DNA of 64,000 nucleotides from Gelatoporia subvermispora B (lineage: Eukaryota; Basidiomycota; Agaricomycetes; Polyporales; Gelatoporiaceae): assembly GCA_000320605.2 (NCBI GenBank), contig KB445791.1, positions 1,158,298 to 1,222,297 of the forward strand. Reading direction: 5' to 3'. Below the pieces are notes generated by a model that did no database searches, was not told where the DNA came from, and saw only the letters and a list, made by a program, of their open reading frames with translations. Shown one piece after another: positions 1-14,266 of this stretch. Both the position numbers and the translations under genes were made by a program. Within the stretch, counting starts at the first letter, position 1, and each line of letters starts with the position of its first letter.

Positions 1-2259
1 ACTGACAAGATGAAGCCAGAATCCAAGTCGTGCACACCATATGCACTCGCGATAGTATGTACTCTGATGGGCTTCTCCTCCTGTCGCCATGATGGGAGTC
101 TAGATCAGCTACCTGGCTTGTGCCATACCACCACGCCACAATGTCCTACGCGTCTGCGTGGCGGGCGCTTCCTCGGCGGAGTTGAAGATCTGCTGATAAC
201 GACGATGAGGCCGAATGTGCGCGCCTTTCGTTCACTGCAGGTGTCTTCATCAACTCTGTTCATGTCGAACTGATTTCAAGGCTCTTACCCGTGGTCTTGT
301 TGCACCCCAGTGACGAATTTGGCAATCCTCCTTCCTGTTATGGAAACAAAAGCTGCTCGCTGATTGGTGGGTTGACCTCAGATCAAGGTTCGATCACCGC
401 AAGTCCGCTGGCGTCTGGCCAGCCCACTGTCAGTCAGAACTACAACACGTCGGAGTAGAAGTAACACTCAGATGCAAGTCCGCTGGATTCCAGCCTCCGT
501 CAGCCACCGGCGAAAATCGATAAAAAGCCCCCCTCGTCGCCATCCTCTCCTTCACCCCAACTACCACCTTCTCTATTACCCCCTGCTTTCATCTCTGCAT
601 CTGGGCGATATCGACGACATTCAGCACCTGGGCATTGAAGACGGGCGACGGTCAACAAAAGGTAATGTTCGTACTGTGGCAAGAAAGTCCCAGGTGGTCC
701 GCGCCCTCTCACCGCTCCTTGGGTACGCCACACCTATTTGTCCCATTGTCTGCGATGATCCTGATGCCATCATGCAGCGGTAGAGACTTCATATCACCAG
801 CGCGTTCGCTTTCCTACCCAAAGTCCGGCTGCAATGTCAGCTCGGCATTGCGTTCGCATCCAGAGCTGGTCAAAGCAGTTCCTCGCTCTGCCAAAGGTAG
901 GTCGTGTCGGTAAACTTGTATATATTGATCACTGACTCGCGTCGAGCAGCGCACCGAGAAGGCTTGCGGATGCTTGCAATCACTTTGATCCTTTCTTACG
1001 GAACACACGGATATGACGAAACCGATACGGGTGTGGTATACGGTCCGAGCTGCATTGCGATGACGATACATAAATCCACTTGTATCGAGGCCGTGCGTTT
1101 AGCATCTCTTTTTCGTCCCATTGTAAGTGGTCCTACTGTCTTGGCCCCATGATCGGTAAATTGACAGCCTCTGCTATGTTGTAGGTGCTAATCATTTGCA
1201 GGCCCCGTCGCCCTGCCCCTCGTCACGACGCTACCTCTGGGAAGACATGGTGAGTGTTGCGCTCCTTTCTTTCCCGAGGGAGGGCAGTCGCATGAGACTG
1301 TCCTGGCGCAGACCTTTCCGTGGTCCTCGGGATAAGTACCCTTCATTATAAGGGGAAACCAACATGCGCCTCATACTGTGTCCCATTTGATCCTTCCCGT
1401 GTCGAATACAGCTTTTAGAATAGTAGACCCAAAAAATTTCGTTCGTATCTGAGGGAAGCAATTCGCAGTTGCGCTATCTTCAAACCCATGTTCAGACAAG
1501 TCGTCTCTCTCAATCATCCACTTCTATGTCATCCCCGACGGAGCACTGTGCTAGACATCTGAGCTAATACCTCTACTGGAGCCAATCCTCCCATTCTCGC
1601 TCTAGGAAGGGCTGGTCCTCACACCCTCACAGAGGTGGGGCCTGACTTCGAATTTGTCTGATCAAGCCAAAGCAAGTAAGACGAATTGTTGATATCTGTA
1701 TACAACGTGATACGCACTTGCGTGAACACCTACGATGTGTGTTAAAAACATCAGAAAGACCTCGCGTTTACTTGGACGCTCTCTGCTTTCTTTTCGAGGT
1801 TGGGTGGTGCTTTTAGAACCTTGACAATATCAGTTGGGAGTCGGGACTTGAGTTCGGAAGCTCGGCTATCGAGCGCTATGGTCTCTGATTGGTCAGACTT
1901 TCGTTTGGTGCACGTTCTCCAAACTTTTGCACAAGATTGTCTCACAGCGCCTCTCAAGCGCGCCGGATGCATGCCACATTTCCCCGAAAGACATGCAAGA
2001 CATGATAAGACAGCGCGGTATTTTTTCTTCCTGATACAGTGCAAGCGCCTTACGTCTGATATTGCAGCATTTTGCTGCTACAGCGAGTGACTGAATCAAA
2101 TAACCTCGTCAGTCAGTCAGTCAGTCAGTCAGTCAGTCATGGGGCTGCATTGGTATCTCGAACAATACACAAAAATTCAGTAAACACGCGAGGCTTCCAT
2201 TGTGCACCGACATATCCAAAGGTGATGTCTCAAAATGCTCGACCAAAACAAAACAATCA
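1..2259. other. No recognisable gene
   Basis: Both strands contain only short open frames without a signal peptide, known motif or consistent splice pattern that I can recognise. A pyrimidine-rich tract near 525-600 resembles the stretch often found before fungal start codons, but no convincing reading frame follows it. A tetranucleotide microsatellite lies at 2108-2139. The stretch may hold the end of a gene from outside the window or decayed sequence. Confidence 0.4.
2108..2139. repeat. (GTCA)8 microsatellite
   Basis: Eight perfect head-to-tail copies of the 4-bp unit GTCA fill 32 bp. It lies in non-coding sequence about 120 bp left of the rearranged pseudogene. Confidence 0.95.
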
Positions 2260-2520
2260 ACCATCATGAAACTCTCCAGCATGCCACTATACGGCCTACA
2301 ATTGGGTGTCATGCAAGCCATAGAGACCACATAGCCCTATGGCGTATTGAATCTGCCAGTCTGTGATATGGAACTGGGAACCAGCGGACATAGAGGCAGA
2401 GATTTTTCCATGAGGGAATTTGTCACCGTACGTATCATCGATGGTGACATTGTATGGAAAGGCGAATGTGCGAGTTATGAAGTGTAGAGAGATGAGCAGT
2501 AGCGCACTCCGCGGAATCAT
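2260..2520 (-). pseudogene. Inverted 5' half of a secreted/membrane protein gene
   Basis: Read on the minus strand from the ATG at 2518-2520, the frame gives a hydrophobic signal peptide (IPRSALLLISLHFITRTFAF) followed directly by YNVTIDDTYGD. That opening is characteristic of a large basidiomycete family of single-pass membrane proteins with an extracellular beta-sandwich. Two TAG stops follow further on, and after them comes WHAGEFHDG, which resembles the family's Trp-His-Asp stretch. The piece then stops. The missing continuation lies immediately to its right on the opposite strand (entry at 2571-3379). I infer that one gene was broken by a local inversion. The family assignment rests on recalled sequence character, not on a search. 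Confidence 0.55.
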
Positions 2521-2570
2521 TGCACCAATCCGGAAGATCATTTGTCTAGGGTCAGGAATATGTGCGTCCA

Positions 2571-3379
2571 AGCAGCAATGCCACTGTTACTTTCCGAGGT
2601 ACGCACGATCCCTGTACATCGCGGGATCTAGCTCATACCTGCCCCAGGAACCACTATCTATGTTTATTGTATACCGAACGCAAAGTACGGCCGCGACGAT
2701 ATGATGTTTGACCTCGACGGACAATAAGTGGGGTTCGAATCATACTGGATGACCCCTGCAAGCACAAGTCATAACACTTCTACCCTTGTGTTTGCGTTCG
2801 GGCCATTTGCCAGCGGCAGTCACATCTTCACATTGGCGAATGGTCGAAACGATGCCGAGAATGGAGCACTCTCTCTGGTGATTCTCAATTATATTCGATA
2901 TACGTCAGTGCTGTCTATGCTAATTGAAGAAATGCCCACTGATGGTAGCGCGATAGAACGAAATTATCTGAGGACAATGGGTCATCAACGTCTTCAAATT
3001 TTCCCCAGCACAAATATAAAAACATCGTCATCGCTGCCGCAGTGATAGCAAGGGTTCTGTTCATTACCATCTTCTTCCTTGTGCCCTGCTTCAGACGTCG
3101 TCTCCCGTCACATGGTGTCGAGGAAGCCCCCAGGGGTTACAGTAAGTCTTCATTAGATGAAGATTGTTTTTTTTGTCAAACTCGACGGAAGACGCACCCA
3201 TGAATGCTTCTTTTGAGGCAGTTGGACATCGCTTGCTCTCGCCCACTCGACGAACGTCTTTCTCTGAGCACACAATCAGCCACGACGAAGTCCCGCAGAC
3301 CTCTATTACTTGGGCAAACGAACCTTCTGGTGGAGCTGCACAGCTCGTAGAACAGACCATCATATCTGGCACATCCTAA
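2571..3379 (+). pseudogene. 3' half of the same membrane protein gene, with stop codon
   Basis: The plus strand begins abruptly with SNATVTFRG. A 49-nt GT-AG intron (gtacgc to cctgccccag, about 2599-2647) joins it to TTIYVYCIPNAKYG, giving the typical core strand of the family. An in-frame TAA then interrupts the domain at about 2725 (DLDGQ-stop-VGFES). After the stop the frame stays open through the rest of the ectodomain. A transmembrane helix (VIAAAVIARVLFITIFFLVP) follows, then a basic stop-transfer segment and a cytoplasmic tail that runs, after a probable second intron, to the stop at 3379. It has no start codon or signal peptide of its own. Together with the inverted piece at 2260-2520 it makes one rearranged gene. 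It is probably non-functional because of the stops and the missing 5' end. Confidence 0.6.
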
Positions 3380-3968
3380 ACCCCTGAATTCGTACTATCC
3401 TTGATGGTCCATCATCAGGCCCCGGCCTCCTCGATTGGATATATGCAGCTTCCTCGGCTACGGAGGGAAGGAGCAGCCGCTTGAACGAGTCGGCCCGCGA
3501 AATATTCGAGGGAAGACAATCCGCCTCGGGGACGTCTGGTTCTAACCAATCGTCAGACGGGTTGGTGCGCGAGGAAGCATCTGAGAGGCTGAGGAGTTCA
3601 ACGTTAACGTTCACCTCCGGGATATGTGTCACGAGCTGGGTCCATATGCGGTCGTTCATCTTGAACATGTTTGCACGATTTCCTTTAGCTTGCAGTCACG
3701 GCAGAACAATTGCGTCGTGCTTTTTACAGCCCTTTCTCGGCATTGATGTATTTCGGTCCCGATATTGCCTGAGAGTGGGGCTCGCACTGTATGCACACAT
3801 CATTTACAGATTACAGCCCCACAGGGCACACGCTCATCCATTCTTCAAAGAGGCGAGGAGTATCAAATATAGGTACAGTCAAGCGGACGGAATTGCGGGC
3901 CTCGCCGGATGCAAAACGACAAAATAACAGAACAGAATGAGTCACGGGAAAGCTTGCACATGCGTTAT
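3380..3968. other. Intergenic, no convincing gene
   Basis: A minus-strand open frame with an ATG at 3668 runs through this stretch for about 100 codons (ends 3360), and a plus-strand frame runs from 3481 to 3927. Neither shows a motif I know, and they overlap each other, so neither is called as a gene. The right end is the 3' flank of SUB2. Confidence 0.4.
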
Positions 3969-6128
<2,160 letters not shown>

Positions 6129-7318
6129 GTTGAGGTATCGAGGCTTGTCGGGGTCGGTAGGGGCGGCGAGAGGGATAAAGAAAGCAGAGTGTGTGGCAAG
6201 AGAGGGGTGGTGGTGGCGGTGGGAGAGAAAAAGGCGACGCGCGAACGCACGCGCGGCGCTGGTCGCCTGCCCAGGACCCCGGTCACGCATTCCAGGCCCT
6301 CTGCCTTGTTCGCTTCAAGACCCCGGCCTCCCCGCGCCTCCACAACGACTCATTCCCTAATCGTGCTCAACGTTGTTACACACAACAGGGCACACAGCAC
6401 TGCACACTGCCATTCAGGACCTGTTATGATGCACCATGCAAACTTAGTCGGAGATATATCTGGCGGTCGGCATGCGACCCGGGCCACCAGGTACGATACA
6501 CAAGGACAACCTTGATAGTTGGATATCCGACGCCCTTTGCCCGTATTCTGGGAACAGCCTCGTACTTGTGCACATGGGCGGGCATCCGAAGGAAGACTTT
6601 ATGTAGCTGGATATCACAGATCGGGAAGTCCCTTGACGCGTTCCACGCCGACAGGAGCGTCATTTGGATCCCAAGCGGGCACCACAAAGTTTGTTCATTG
6701 TGTGCTTGGCTTAGCGAAATATGTGTTCATGGCAGTGCGAAGTTCTCGCACATCTTGACTAGAAGCTGTGAGGAATGCTGAGAACGAAAGTGGTCAGGCG
6801 GACTGCCAGATCTTGATGGAGGCTCCTTGGAGGACAGCTGGTGATTGAGTCTGGGTTGTCGACTCTGCGGAGTACTCTATAAGGGAATACAGCACTTCCT
6901 TGAAGCTCGTTCCCGCCGCGACGCTACTTTCTGCTCGCAAGTGAGTGAGCAGCAATGAAACTATCATCTCTAGTGGAGCAGAACCGAGACTGAGATGATT
7001 GCCAGTGCCGAATATGATACCCAGAGATCTATCCCTGTGCGACTTCTAGCCGCAGCTACCTTCCTCGCCACCACAGGCCACCACCCACATATCGACAACC
7101 TCGAGAACACAGCGAAGCGAAGCCGAATACATATCGAGCTCGTAAACGGCGGCCGCCAAGTCCGATGCAGAGACGACCATCCCAGCGTCTATCTCGCCGG
7201 GTTTGGATATCATTCGGCACGACGTCTAGAGGCTTCATGTAGTCCACCCACCTCGGGCACGCTGCACCGGTTCAAAAAGGCTGCATAGAGGCTGTGTGTG
7301 CATTTTCGCCTTCTCACC
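6129..7318. other. Divergent intergenic region SUB2/DIC1
   Basis: This 1.2-kb region separates two head-to-head genes and should hold both promoters. The open frames inside it on either strand have no recognisable domain. No clear TATA box was identified. Confidence 0.6.
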
Positions 7319-8808
7319 ATGTCGAAGCAGCAGACATATCCCTTCTGGTGAGTCTGTAGTCGACCATGTTATTTGTCCTGCCCTGACCATGGCGCGCAGG
7401 CTCGGAGGTTAGTTCTCATGAACATGGGCTGTTGCGTGGTCCAAGACGACAAGATGACTGATAATGTTGCGACTTTCTCGAATGCAGGAGTAGCGGCATC
7501 CAGTGAGTTGCGTTTATGGTTGTTCATAGGCTCAAGGCTGATACTGCGAACAGTGGCGGCGTCTTGCACACACCCGCTCGACCTCACAAAAGTGTAAGCG
7601 CAGCCCGAATGACCGACTTCACACATCTGCCTCATTGTCGGCCTCAATACAGACGATTACAGACAATACCTGACTCTAAGAAGCCCTCTGTAATATCAGT
7701 CGTCCGCACCTCCGTCGCAGAATCTGGAGTGCGCAGCCTCTATACTGGCCTCACCGCCTCCCTCATGCGCCAAATGTCGTATTCTCTCGTGCGGCTTGGC
7801 AGCTATGAGAGCATGAAGGCGTACCTCGCCGAAAGGGGCCAGAAGAAGACCGGGCCCTTGCTCCTGGCAGCAATGCTCGCAGGCGCCCTCGGCGGCATCG
7901 CCGGGAACCCTGCAGGTGTGTCGGGTACGTTGCGATCCACGCCCAGACTGACGCGTGCTCCGCAGATATTTTGCTGGTCAGGATGACGAGCGACTCCATA
8001 CGACCGCCCGAGAAACGGTACAACTATTCTAATGCTGTGTCTGGCTTGGTGACCCTCATAAAGCAGGAGGGTCTGAGAGGTCTGACCAGAGGGTTGGGGA
8101 CTAATGTTGTGAGTAGCCCAGTGAAAATCGCGCCTGTCGTGCTTGCTCATGCCGTATCAGACACGTGCCATTTTAATGAATGTGAGTTCGAGTCCTCTTG
8201 TCTACTTTACATGGGGCGCTCATTCTATCATAGGGTTCACAAGTTGGATCGTGAGTCAACCTCTCGCTGTACAAGCCTTGAATAGGGCTTATACCATGCC
8301 ACTTCTAGCTATGACTACTTCAAGTCTAGGCTACTTCGAGAACCGCTCCCACTAATCGGTTTCCAGTTCCGTGACAACCTCCTGCTGCATACTGCAGCGA
8401 GCTGCCTGGCAGGAACCGTAGCAACAAGTAAGTTGTTGCTCGATGAGTCAAGCAGTATCACTCACAGATGCATAACAGCGGTGTGTGCACCAGCGGACGT
8501 CATGAGGTCTCGCTTGATGTCGGCAGTGAGTATCTTAACCATCTCTTGTACACACACCCTAATACTCTGCCCTAGTCCGGCAAGACCAGCCCATTGGAGG
8601 TGCTCAAACGTTCACTCCAAGAAGAAGGTCCTAGGTTCCTTTTCAAGGGTTGGACTCCGGCATTCATACGTCTAGGACCGAACACCATCTTTATGTTTGT
8701 CTTCTTTGAGGTGAGGCTGCGAATTCTCTCCACACTGACACATGCTGACTGGAACATTGTCTGTAGCAACTCAAGAAAGGATGGCGTTCCATGTTCCCCG
8801 CATCCTGA
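7319..8808 (+). CDS. DIC1: Mitochondrial carrier, DIC1-like dicarboxylate transporter
   Basis: Inner-membrane carrier predicted to exchange dicarboxylates such as malate or succinate for phosphate. About ten short exons splice cleanly from MSKQQTYPFWLGG to WRSMFPAS. Three Solcar repeats are visible by their signatures: THPLDLTKVRLQ, GNPADILLVRM and CAPADVMRSRLM. The first exon ends within PFW and the protein has the normal length of about 290 residues with no presequence. The PFWxGG start and the GNPAD second signature point to the DIC branch rather than to oxaloacetate or 2-oxoglutarate carriers. The exact substrate is inferred from family resemblance. It is followed in tandem by ROK1. Confidence 0.85.
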
Positions 8809-9389
8809 CCTCCCTCGCAGGACTTCCACGTTGCTTTGAGATGGACTCTAAATTAACATTCAAGAATAGTCTGGGTACACTCTAGTCATAGATTGCATTA
8901 TAGAGTCCGGGAGTAGAACATTCCGTGCTATCGTGAGACCTGTAGAGGCATCTAGGATTCTAGGAGTTGTATCTTATAAGGAGGATCCAGTAATCTATAC
9001 CATTCGATTGGCTTTTTTTAATTTACATTTACGAATCCTGCATTGATGTTTGTCCTGTTCAGCCAACTGGTAACCATAGTTTCCGCATCTGCGTGCACCT
9101 TCCTGTAAATGCAGTTTTTGCAGTACTGTGATCGTGGCCAGAGGGCGCCAAGTTGAGCACTTCCGACGGATCAATAAGCGCCCTGTATTCCAAAAATGGG
9201 AGCGTGCTCGATCGTATGGGCGCCTAAAGCTACAATTTCCTCGACTGTCCTCGCCTGTCCCCTCTCTGTGGGTATTCCGTGAAGTGCTCGTGCAGACCGC
9301 AGCTTCTCTTGGTCGATACTCGACTGTCCTGGGGTCAAAAAATAAGAGCTACGAAATTAGGTCACCAGCTATACTAGTAATCTTTCTCG
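8809..9389. other. Intergenic DIC1/ROK1
   Basis: AT-richer spacer of 580 bp between tandem genes. It should contain the DIC1 3' end and the ROK1 promoter. No additional gene is seen. Confidence 0.6.
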
Positions 9390-11592
9390 ATGGAGGCCTT
9401 TCAGCTGCTCTCGCGCGGTGGTGCGAGGTTCGACAAGAACCGGTTCAAGAACGACGTACAATTATTCAATGTGAGTGAACATAGATTTTTACCCTTTCCA
9501 GTGACTTACTCGGCGGACCAAAGAAAACAAAGCCTTCAAATGATAAGGGCAAAGCTGTAGCGAAAGCGTCGGAGGGAGAGCTTCCAGCGGAACTGGACTT
9601 CTTCAAGTACGCTCAGGGCGGAAGCGCAAAGCGGAAGACATCGGGCAGCGAGCAGCGAGAATCGGCTGAAAACACGACTAAGAAGCCGCGCTTAGAGGAG
9701 GACGAGGACGAAGATGAGGATGACCAGCCCGATGCAGCAGACGACCCGCCAATGCCGCGACACCGGGTCACAACGAAGGGCAACAACGTCCCCGAGCATG
9801 TCGAGTCATTCCAGGCGTTGCAGGAGCGATACGCCCTATCTAACCGTCTTCTTACGAACCTGGAAGAGAGTGGATATAAGCGGCCGACTGGGATTCAGTC
9901 ATATGGTATCCCAATACTCATGGAGGTATGTGACTGCGCCGTTCCTCCGTTCTCGCGCGCTGACCGCGCCGCATTTGTTAGTCCCGAGACCTCGCTGCCA
10001 TCTCTCCCACCGGTACTGGAAAGACACTATCCTACCTCCTCCCTGTTATGGCATCCCTCGGCGCACCCGCGGCGAGCTCGAAAGGCGACGCCGGCACAGG
10101 TGTCCGTGCACTCATTCTAGCGCCAACGCGTGAGTTGGCCCACCAAATCCACAATGAGTGTCTCAAGCTGGCACAGGGGCGCAAGTGGAGGATCGTGCTG
10201 TTTAGCAAGGCGACTGCGAGCACGCTGGCGGACAAGAATGTGCGAGACAAAGTTGGTGAGTACGATGCCTCTGTCATAGCACCTATCTATATTTGTGTCT
10301 CGCTCATGGCGGACGCTAGACCTTGTGATCAGTACTCCATTGCGCTTAGTTGCTGCACTCCAAGCAGGTCACATAGAACTGGACAAGTGCGTGTAGTAAT
10401 GTTTATATATGTACCCTTAACCTGACAAGGCACCAGTGTCCGACATATTGTCCTCGACGAAGCGGACCGGATGCTCGACTCTGAGTTCCTGTCGCAAGTG
10501 CAGGAAGTGGTCGCAGCGTGTACATATCCAAATGTGCAGAAGGCGGTCTTCAGTGCAACCCTTCCTGCGGGAGCAGAGAAAATCGCCATGAGCATGCTTC
10601 AAGATCCCATACGTGTCGTCGTTGGTTTGAAGTAAGCATATGTGCTCTGGGCAGTTGACTCATCGATTGATTTCCCCCCCTGCAATTAGAGATACGCCCC
10701 TCCCCTTGATTGCACAGTCCCTCACATACGTTGCCGATGATCCCTCCAAGCTGCCAACATTGCTTCAGTATTTATCTCAGCCGTACAACCCACCTGTCTT
10801 AATCTTCGTGTCGACGCAACCTCGTGCTGCATCGCTTGCGGAAGAGCTGGTCATCAATTCCATCCCCAACGTGGATTGCCTGCATGCCGGCATGACGCGG
10901 AAAGAGCGAGAAGACGCAGTCTCGCGTATGCGACGTGGCGAGAGCTGGGTGATGGTCTCTACCGAAGTCATGGCACGCGGTATGGACTTCAAGGGCGTGA
11001 GGGAGGTCATCAATTATGACTTCCCGCAAAGTGTGCAGAGCTACGTGCATAGGATAGGTGAGAGAGCAATTCTGATAGTCGTATGTGTCGCACTCAGGCA
11101 GCTATCGTTGCAACGCACAGGTCGTACGGGGCGTGCTGGCCGGGAAGGCAAGGCAATCACATACTTCACCAACGAGGATGCGCCGTTCCTCAAAGCGTGC
11201 GTCCTGCGCCTGTTATTCCAGCTTGACCGGCTGATGCGAATCTGTCTCGTGTTAGCATTGCGAATGTCCTCCTGCAATCCGGTTCTACGGTGCCGGAGTG
11301 GATTCTAAAGCTTCCAAAACCCTCGAAGATGAAACGGCGGGAGATGGGCAAGGTCAAGCGTGCAGAGGCGGTCACACCAGCGAGTAGAATCGGCCGTCAG
11401 GATGCTATCAAGAAACGGTGCGGTCCTTCGCTGGTTCTTTGCCTATTTCTGGTTGCAAGAAGTTGACGCGTTATCGATGACCGCGATAGGGATATGATTG
11501 CTGGTTCCAAAAGAAGGCAGGGAAAGGCCGAGCGGAAGGCGCAATCGACGCAAGACCGTGACGGTAGCGTTGCTGATGAGCGTGAGAATTGA
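9390..11592 (+). CDS. ROK1: ROK1/DDX52 DEAD-box RNA helicase
   Basis: Nucleolar ATP-dependent helicase required for 18S rRNA maturation in the small-subunit processome. The start ATG gives MEAFQLLSRGGARFDK, the conserved Rok1 opening, and an acidic/basic linker follows. Motifs in order: Q-motif GYKRPTGIQSYGIP, motif I SPTGTGKT, Ia APTRELAHQ, II LDEADRMLD, III FSATLP, IV LIFVSTQPRA, V TEVMARGMDFKGV and VI HRIGRTGRAGREG. A basic C-terminal tail (KMKRREMGKVKR) ends at 11592 after a final intron inside the tail. Short introns interrupt between motif I and motif II and again before motif VI. Nothing essential appears missing. The specific assignment to ROK1 rather than another DEAD-box protein rests on the N-terminal start and on MARGMDFKG. 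Confidence 0.93.
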
Positions 11593-12629
11593 TCTGGCAC
11601 TTCTCTATTGATGGACGCATTAGGACCCAGTATGCTGTATCTCCGTCTAAATGGCAATATCGCTTAGGAAAACATCACGGCTGTGCCTCGACCTCGTTGT
11701 GTAAGAGCGTCAGAGAAAGTTACTACCTTTACGCTAGAGGCGGCTGACTCTGAACCTCTCAGGCTGTGAGTACAAGGTCGAGAGGCCGAGAGCAGACAGA
11801 CTATTCGACAGTGCATTGTGCAGTCCTTGCACAGCAACCGAACTTATTCTGGTTGACATATGTTGAGAATATCCGAAGTCAGCAACTACCTGTACACCGT
11901 TGGATAGCCGTAAGTCGCATCCCAACATCAGGATGCAGCACGGGAAGTCGTGGCGTAAATTCCTGATTGACTATTCTGGGCATATATGTCTTCAGTCGGA
12001 CATCCCGAAGGAGGTCTATCGCTTAAGTCCCGGGCCTTGCCATTGGTGCGTACAGCCAAGCGGCGACGGATTTTGGTGGCAAATCACTCGAGAATCGATA
12101 CGACACTACAACTCGGTCGAAATAGAATTTTTTCGGACTTCCAATATCACGATTTCTTATGCTAGGAGTTACTCCGCATGAAGAATACCCCGCTCCCCTC
12201 ATCGAAAAACCGTGATGTCAAGATGGCCTAGGCCTATTTGACCATTATTTGGTTCATCACCCTGTCACAAGAAGGCACGGCTTGTATCCCATGGAACAGG
12301 CCCTCCGCCGGTGCTCTGGGAGTCAGTGCAAGTGCACCTCGGTTTCCTGTCACATAAATCAGAGTCCGACAAATAACGAATGTCGCGGGAAAGGGGGACG
12401 CTTTACAAGGTTGCCATGAGGCCGGCATGAGGATGTAATACTCAGTGGCCCTATTATATACTGTGGACAGGTATGCATTGACCTAGTCGCGTCTATTGAA
12501 AAGGAAGAGCTTGAGAGGTGTGGCACTTCTTTCCCTGCCACAGTTCTTCCCCCCTCGAGCTCTCCATCGACCACATTACCGACATTATTATACCTTCGCC
12601 GTTTCAGCCGCTCTGCACGGTTCAATTCT
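11593..12629. other. Intergenic, no gene seen
   Basis: One kilobase between ROK1 and the HMG-box gene. Only short, overlapping frames without motifs are present. A pyrimidine-rich tract just before 12630 fits a fungal 5' leader. Confidence 0.5.
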
Positions 12630-14061
12630 ATGCCCTCTTTACGAACCAATCCTCGTCGCGCTAGCCGCCTCTCTGCCCACAAGCGACGCGTGTTAGGTAC
12701 GCCACTCGGCTCGCGAACGCGACGCGTTATCCGCACCCCTTGGTCGTTCTAACTCGACTTCATCCTGCACAGAGCTCAGTGACGACGATTTAGAACTCAC
12801 TGACGAACAAGACGAGCTCACATTCGACGCCACACCCGCCACAGCCACACTCACCTCGACCAATGCTCACAGGCGGGCTCCGACGAAAGCCCCTCCTTCC
12901 CTCATCAGTACCGACACTGAAAGCGAAGAGCTGATCTCGTCGTTCGTCCCGCGATCGTCACACACCCGCAAAAAGGCGAGTGGCGACACTCCACGACCTC
13001 CAAACGCATTCATTTGCTTCCGTATGGATCTGTGCGATCAAAGCAGACGGCTGCAAGCGGAGCAAAAAGAGCAAGAGGATATAGAGGGACCAAAAGCGGA
13101 GGATGATGACGCGAAGAAGCAGCAACGAAAGAAGAAACAGGACGAACGCGAGATCAGTCGCATGGCCGGTCATATCTGGCAATCCATGTCGGATGATCAA
13201 CGCGCAATATACCACATCCTCCAGAATGCGCTCAAGGAACGCCACGCGAAGGAGTTCCCTGAGTACAAGTATTCTCCCGTCCACAATAGGTGCGCGTCGA
13301 CCAAGACGAAGAAGATCAAGGTCGACGAGGCACGCGTCGTACGTTGGAAGATGCTCGTCCAATATACCATCAGAAACAAGGGGGCTTATGCGGCAGAGGA
13401 CTCCAAACCGAGTGGTATCTCATCTATTCTTGCGTCTGCACTACGATCTGCTCCAATTTCGAGGCGCCCGAAATCTCACCATTCCCGTCAACAACAGCGA
13501 CGCAAGTCCTCTGCAGCGAAGGTTCGTGAGGCTCGTGAGGTCCGTAGGCTTCCCGAACCGTCGCCGGAGCCAGAGAACGAGCCGCTTCAGGAACACGTCG
13601 ATCCTTCCTCGCCGCCGGAAGTCGAGCAGATTCAAGTTCCGTCGCTCGAGCAGCTATTTTCTCCAGTGTATGCTATGGAAGACGTCGTAACAACTCCCGA
13701 ATTTTCCTGTTCTGACTCACCTCAATTAATGATGCCACCCGACTCCTTGCTCACGAGTTTCAAGCCTCACGCCTGGTCCTATGCCGCGGAACTATCCTTC
13801 CTGCCGATCGATCAATACCGTACGCATAGGCCATCTAGCGCGCTACAATCGCTCATGCATCGTCAATCTCTCACATTTTCCGCTGTGAGCAGCATGGATC
13901 TTCCAGCAGGCTACTTCGGACATGGGTCCTACCCATTGGTCGGGAGCATAGAGTCGGTGTTCGGTTTACCAGAAGAGGCGCACGACTATTCCAGGGAATC
14001 TGAGACCCCTCTATCCGAAATGACTTTTACGCAGTGGTCGGCTTACATCGGTTGTAATTGA
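12630..14061 (+). CDS. HMG-box transcription regulator (MATA_HMG type)
   Basis: Predicted DNA-binding protein of 451 residues. Exon 1 is 12630-12696, the intron 12697-12772 (GTACGC to GCACAG), and exon 2 runs to 14061. An acidic segment (LSDDDLELTDEQDE) precedes the box. The HMG box begins near residue 97 with RPPNAFICFR and ends near 193 with EFPEYKYSPV, and it includes ISRMAGHIWQSMSDDQRAIY. About 30 highly charged residues (EQKEQEDIEG to KKQQRKKKQD) are inserted between the first strand and helix 1. The C-terminal half is Ser/Pro-rich with no known domain. The YKYSPV ending is shared by fungal mating-type and Ste11-like HMG proteins, but no homeodomain or pheromone genes are nearby, so a mating-type role cannot be claimed. 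Confidence 0.82.
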
Positions 14062-14266
14062 ACTCATGTATCAGCTCATGCATCATTGACACCCACTCCA
14101 TCGCACTTACAACCCTCATTCATTGGCCTTTTGTCAGTGTAACAATCTCGGTGTACATTAGTGTCACTAGGCAAGTAGATAACTGCACTCATGTATCATA
14201 GCTGTCCTCGACGATACAGTAATCCATATAAATTGACGCCCACTAGCGAGTAAACTCACGTTGCAC
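14062..14266. other. Convergent 3' spacer
   Basis: Short spacer between the ends of the HMG-box gene (+) and the CCA-adding enzyme gene (-), which converge. It should hold both polyadenylation regions. Confidence 0.6.

Noticed and set aside
12630..14061. Mating-type locus interpretation of the HMG-box gene
   Set aside because: No homeodomain, pheromone or receptor genes lie nearby, and the neighbours (ROK1, CCA1) are housekeeping genes.
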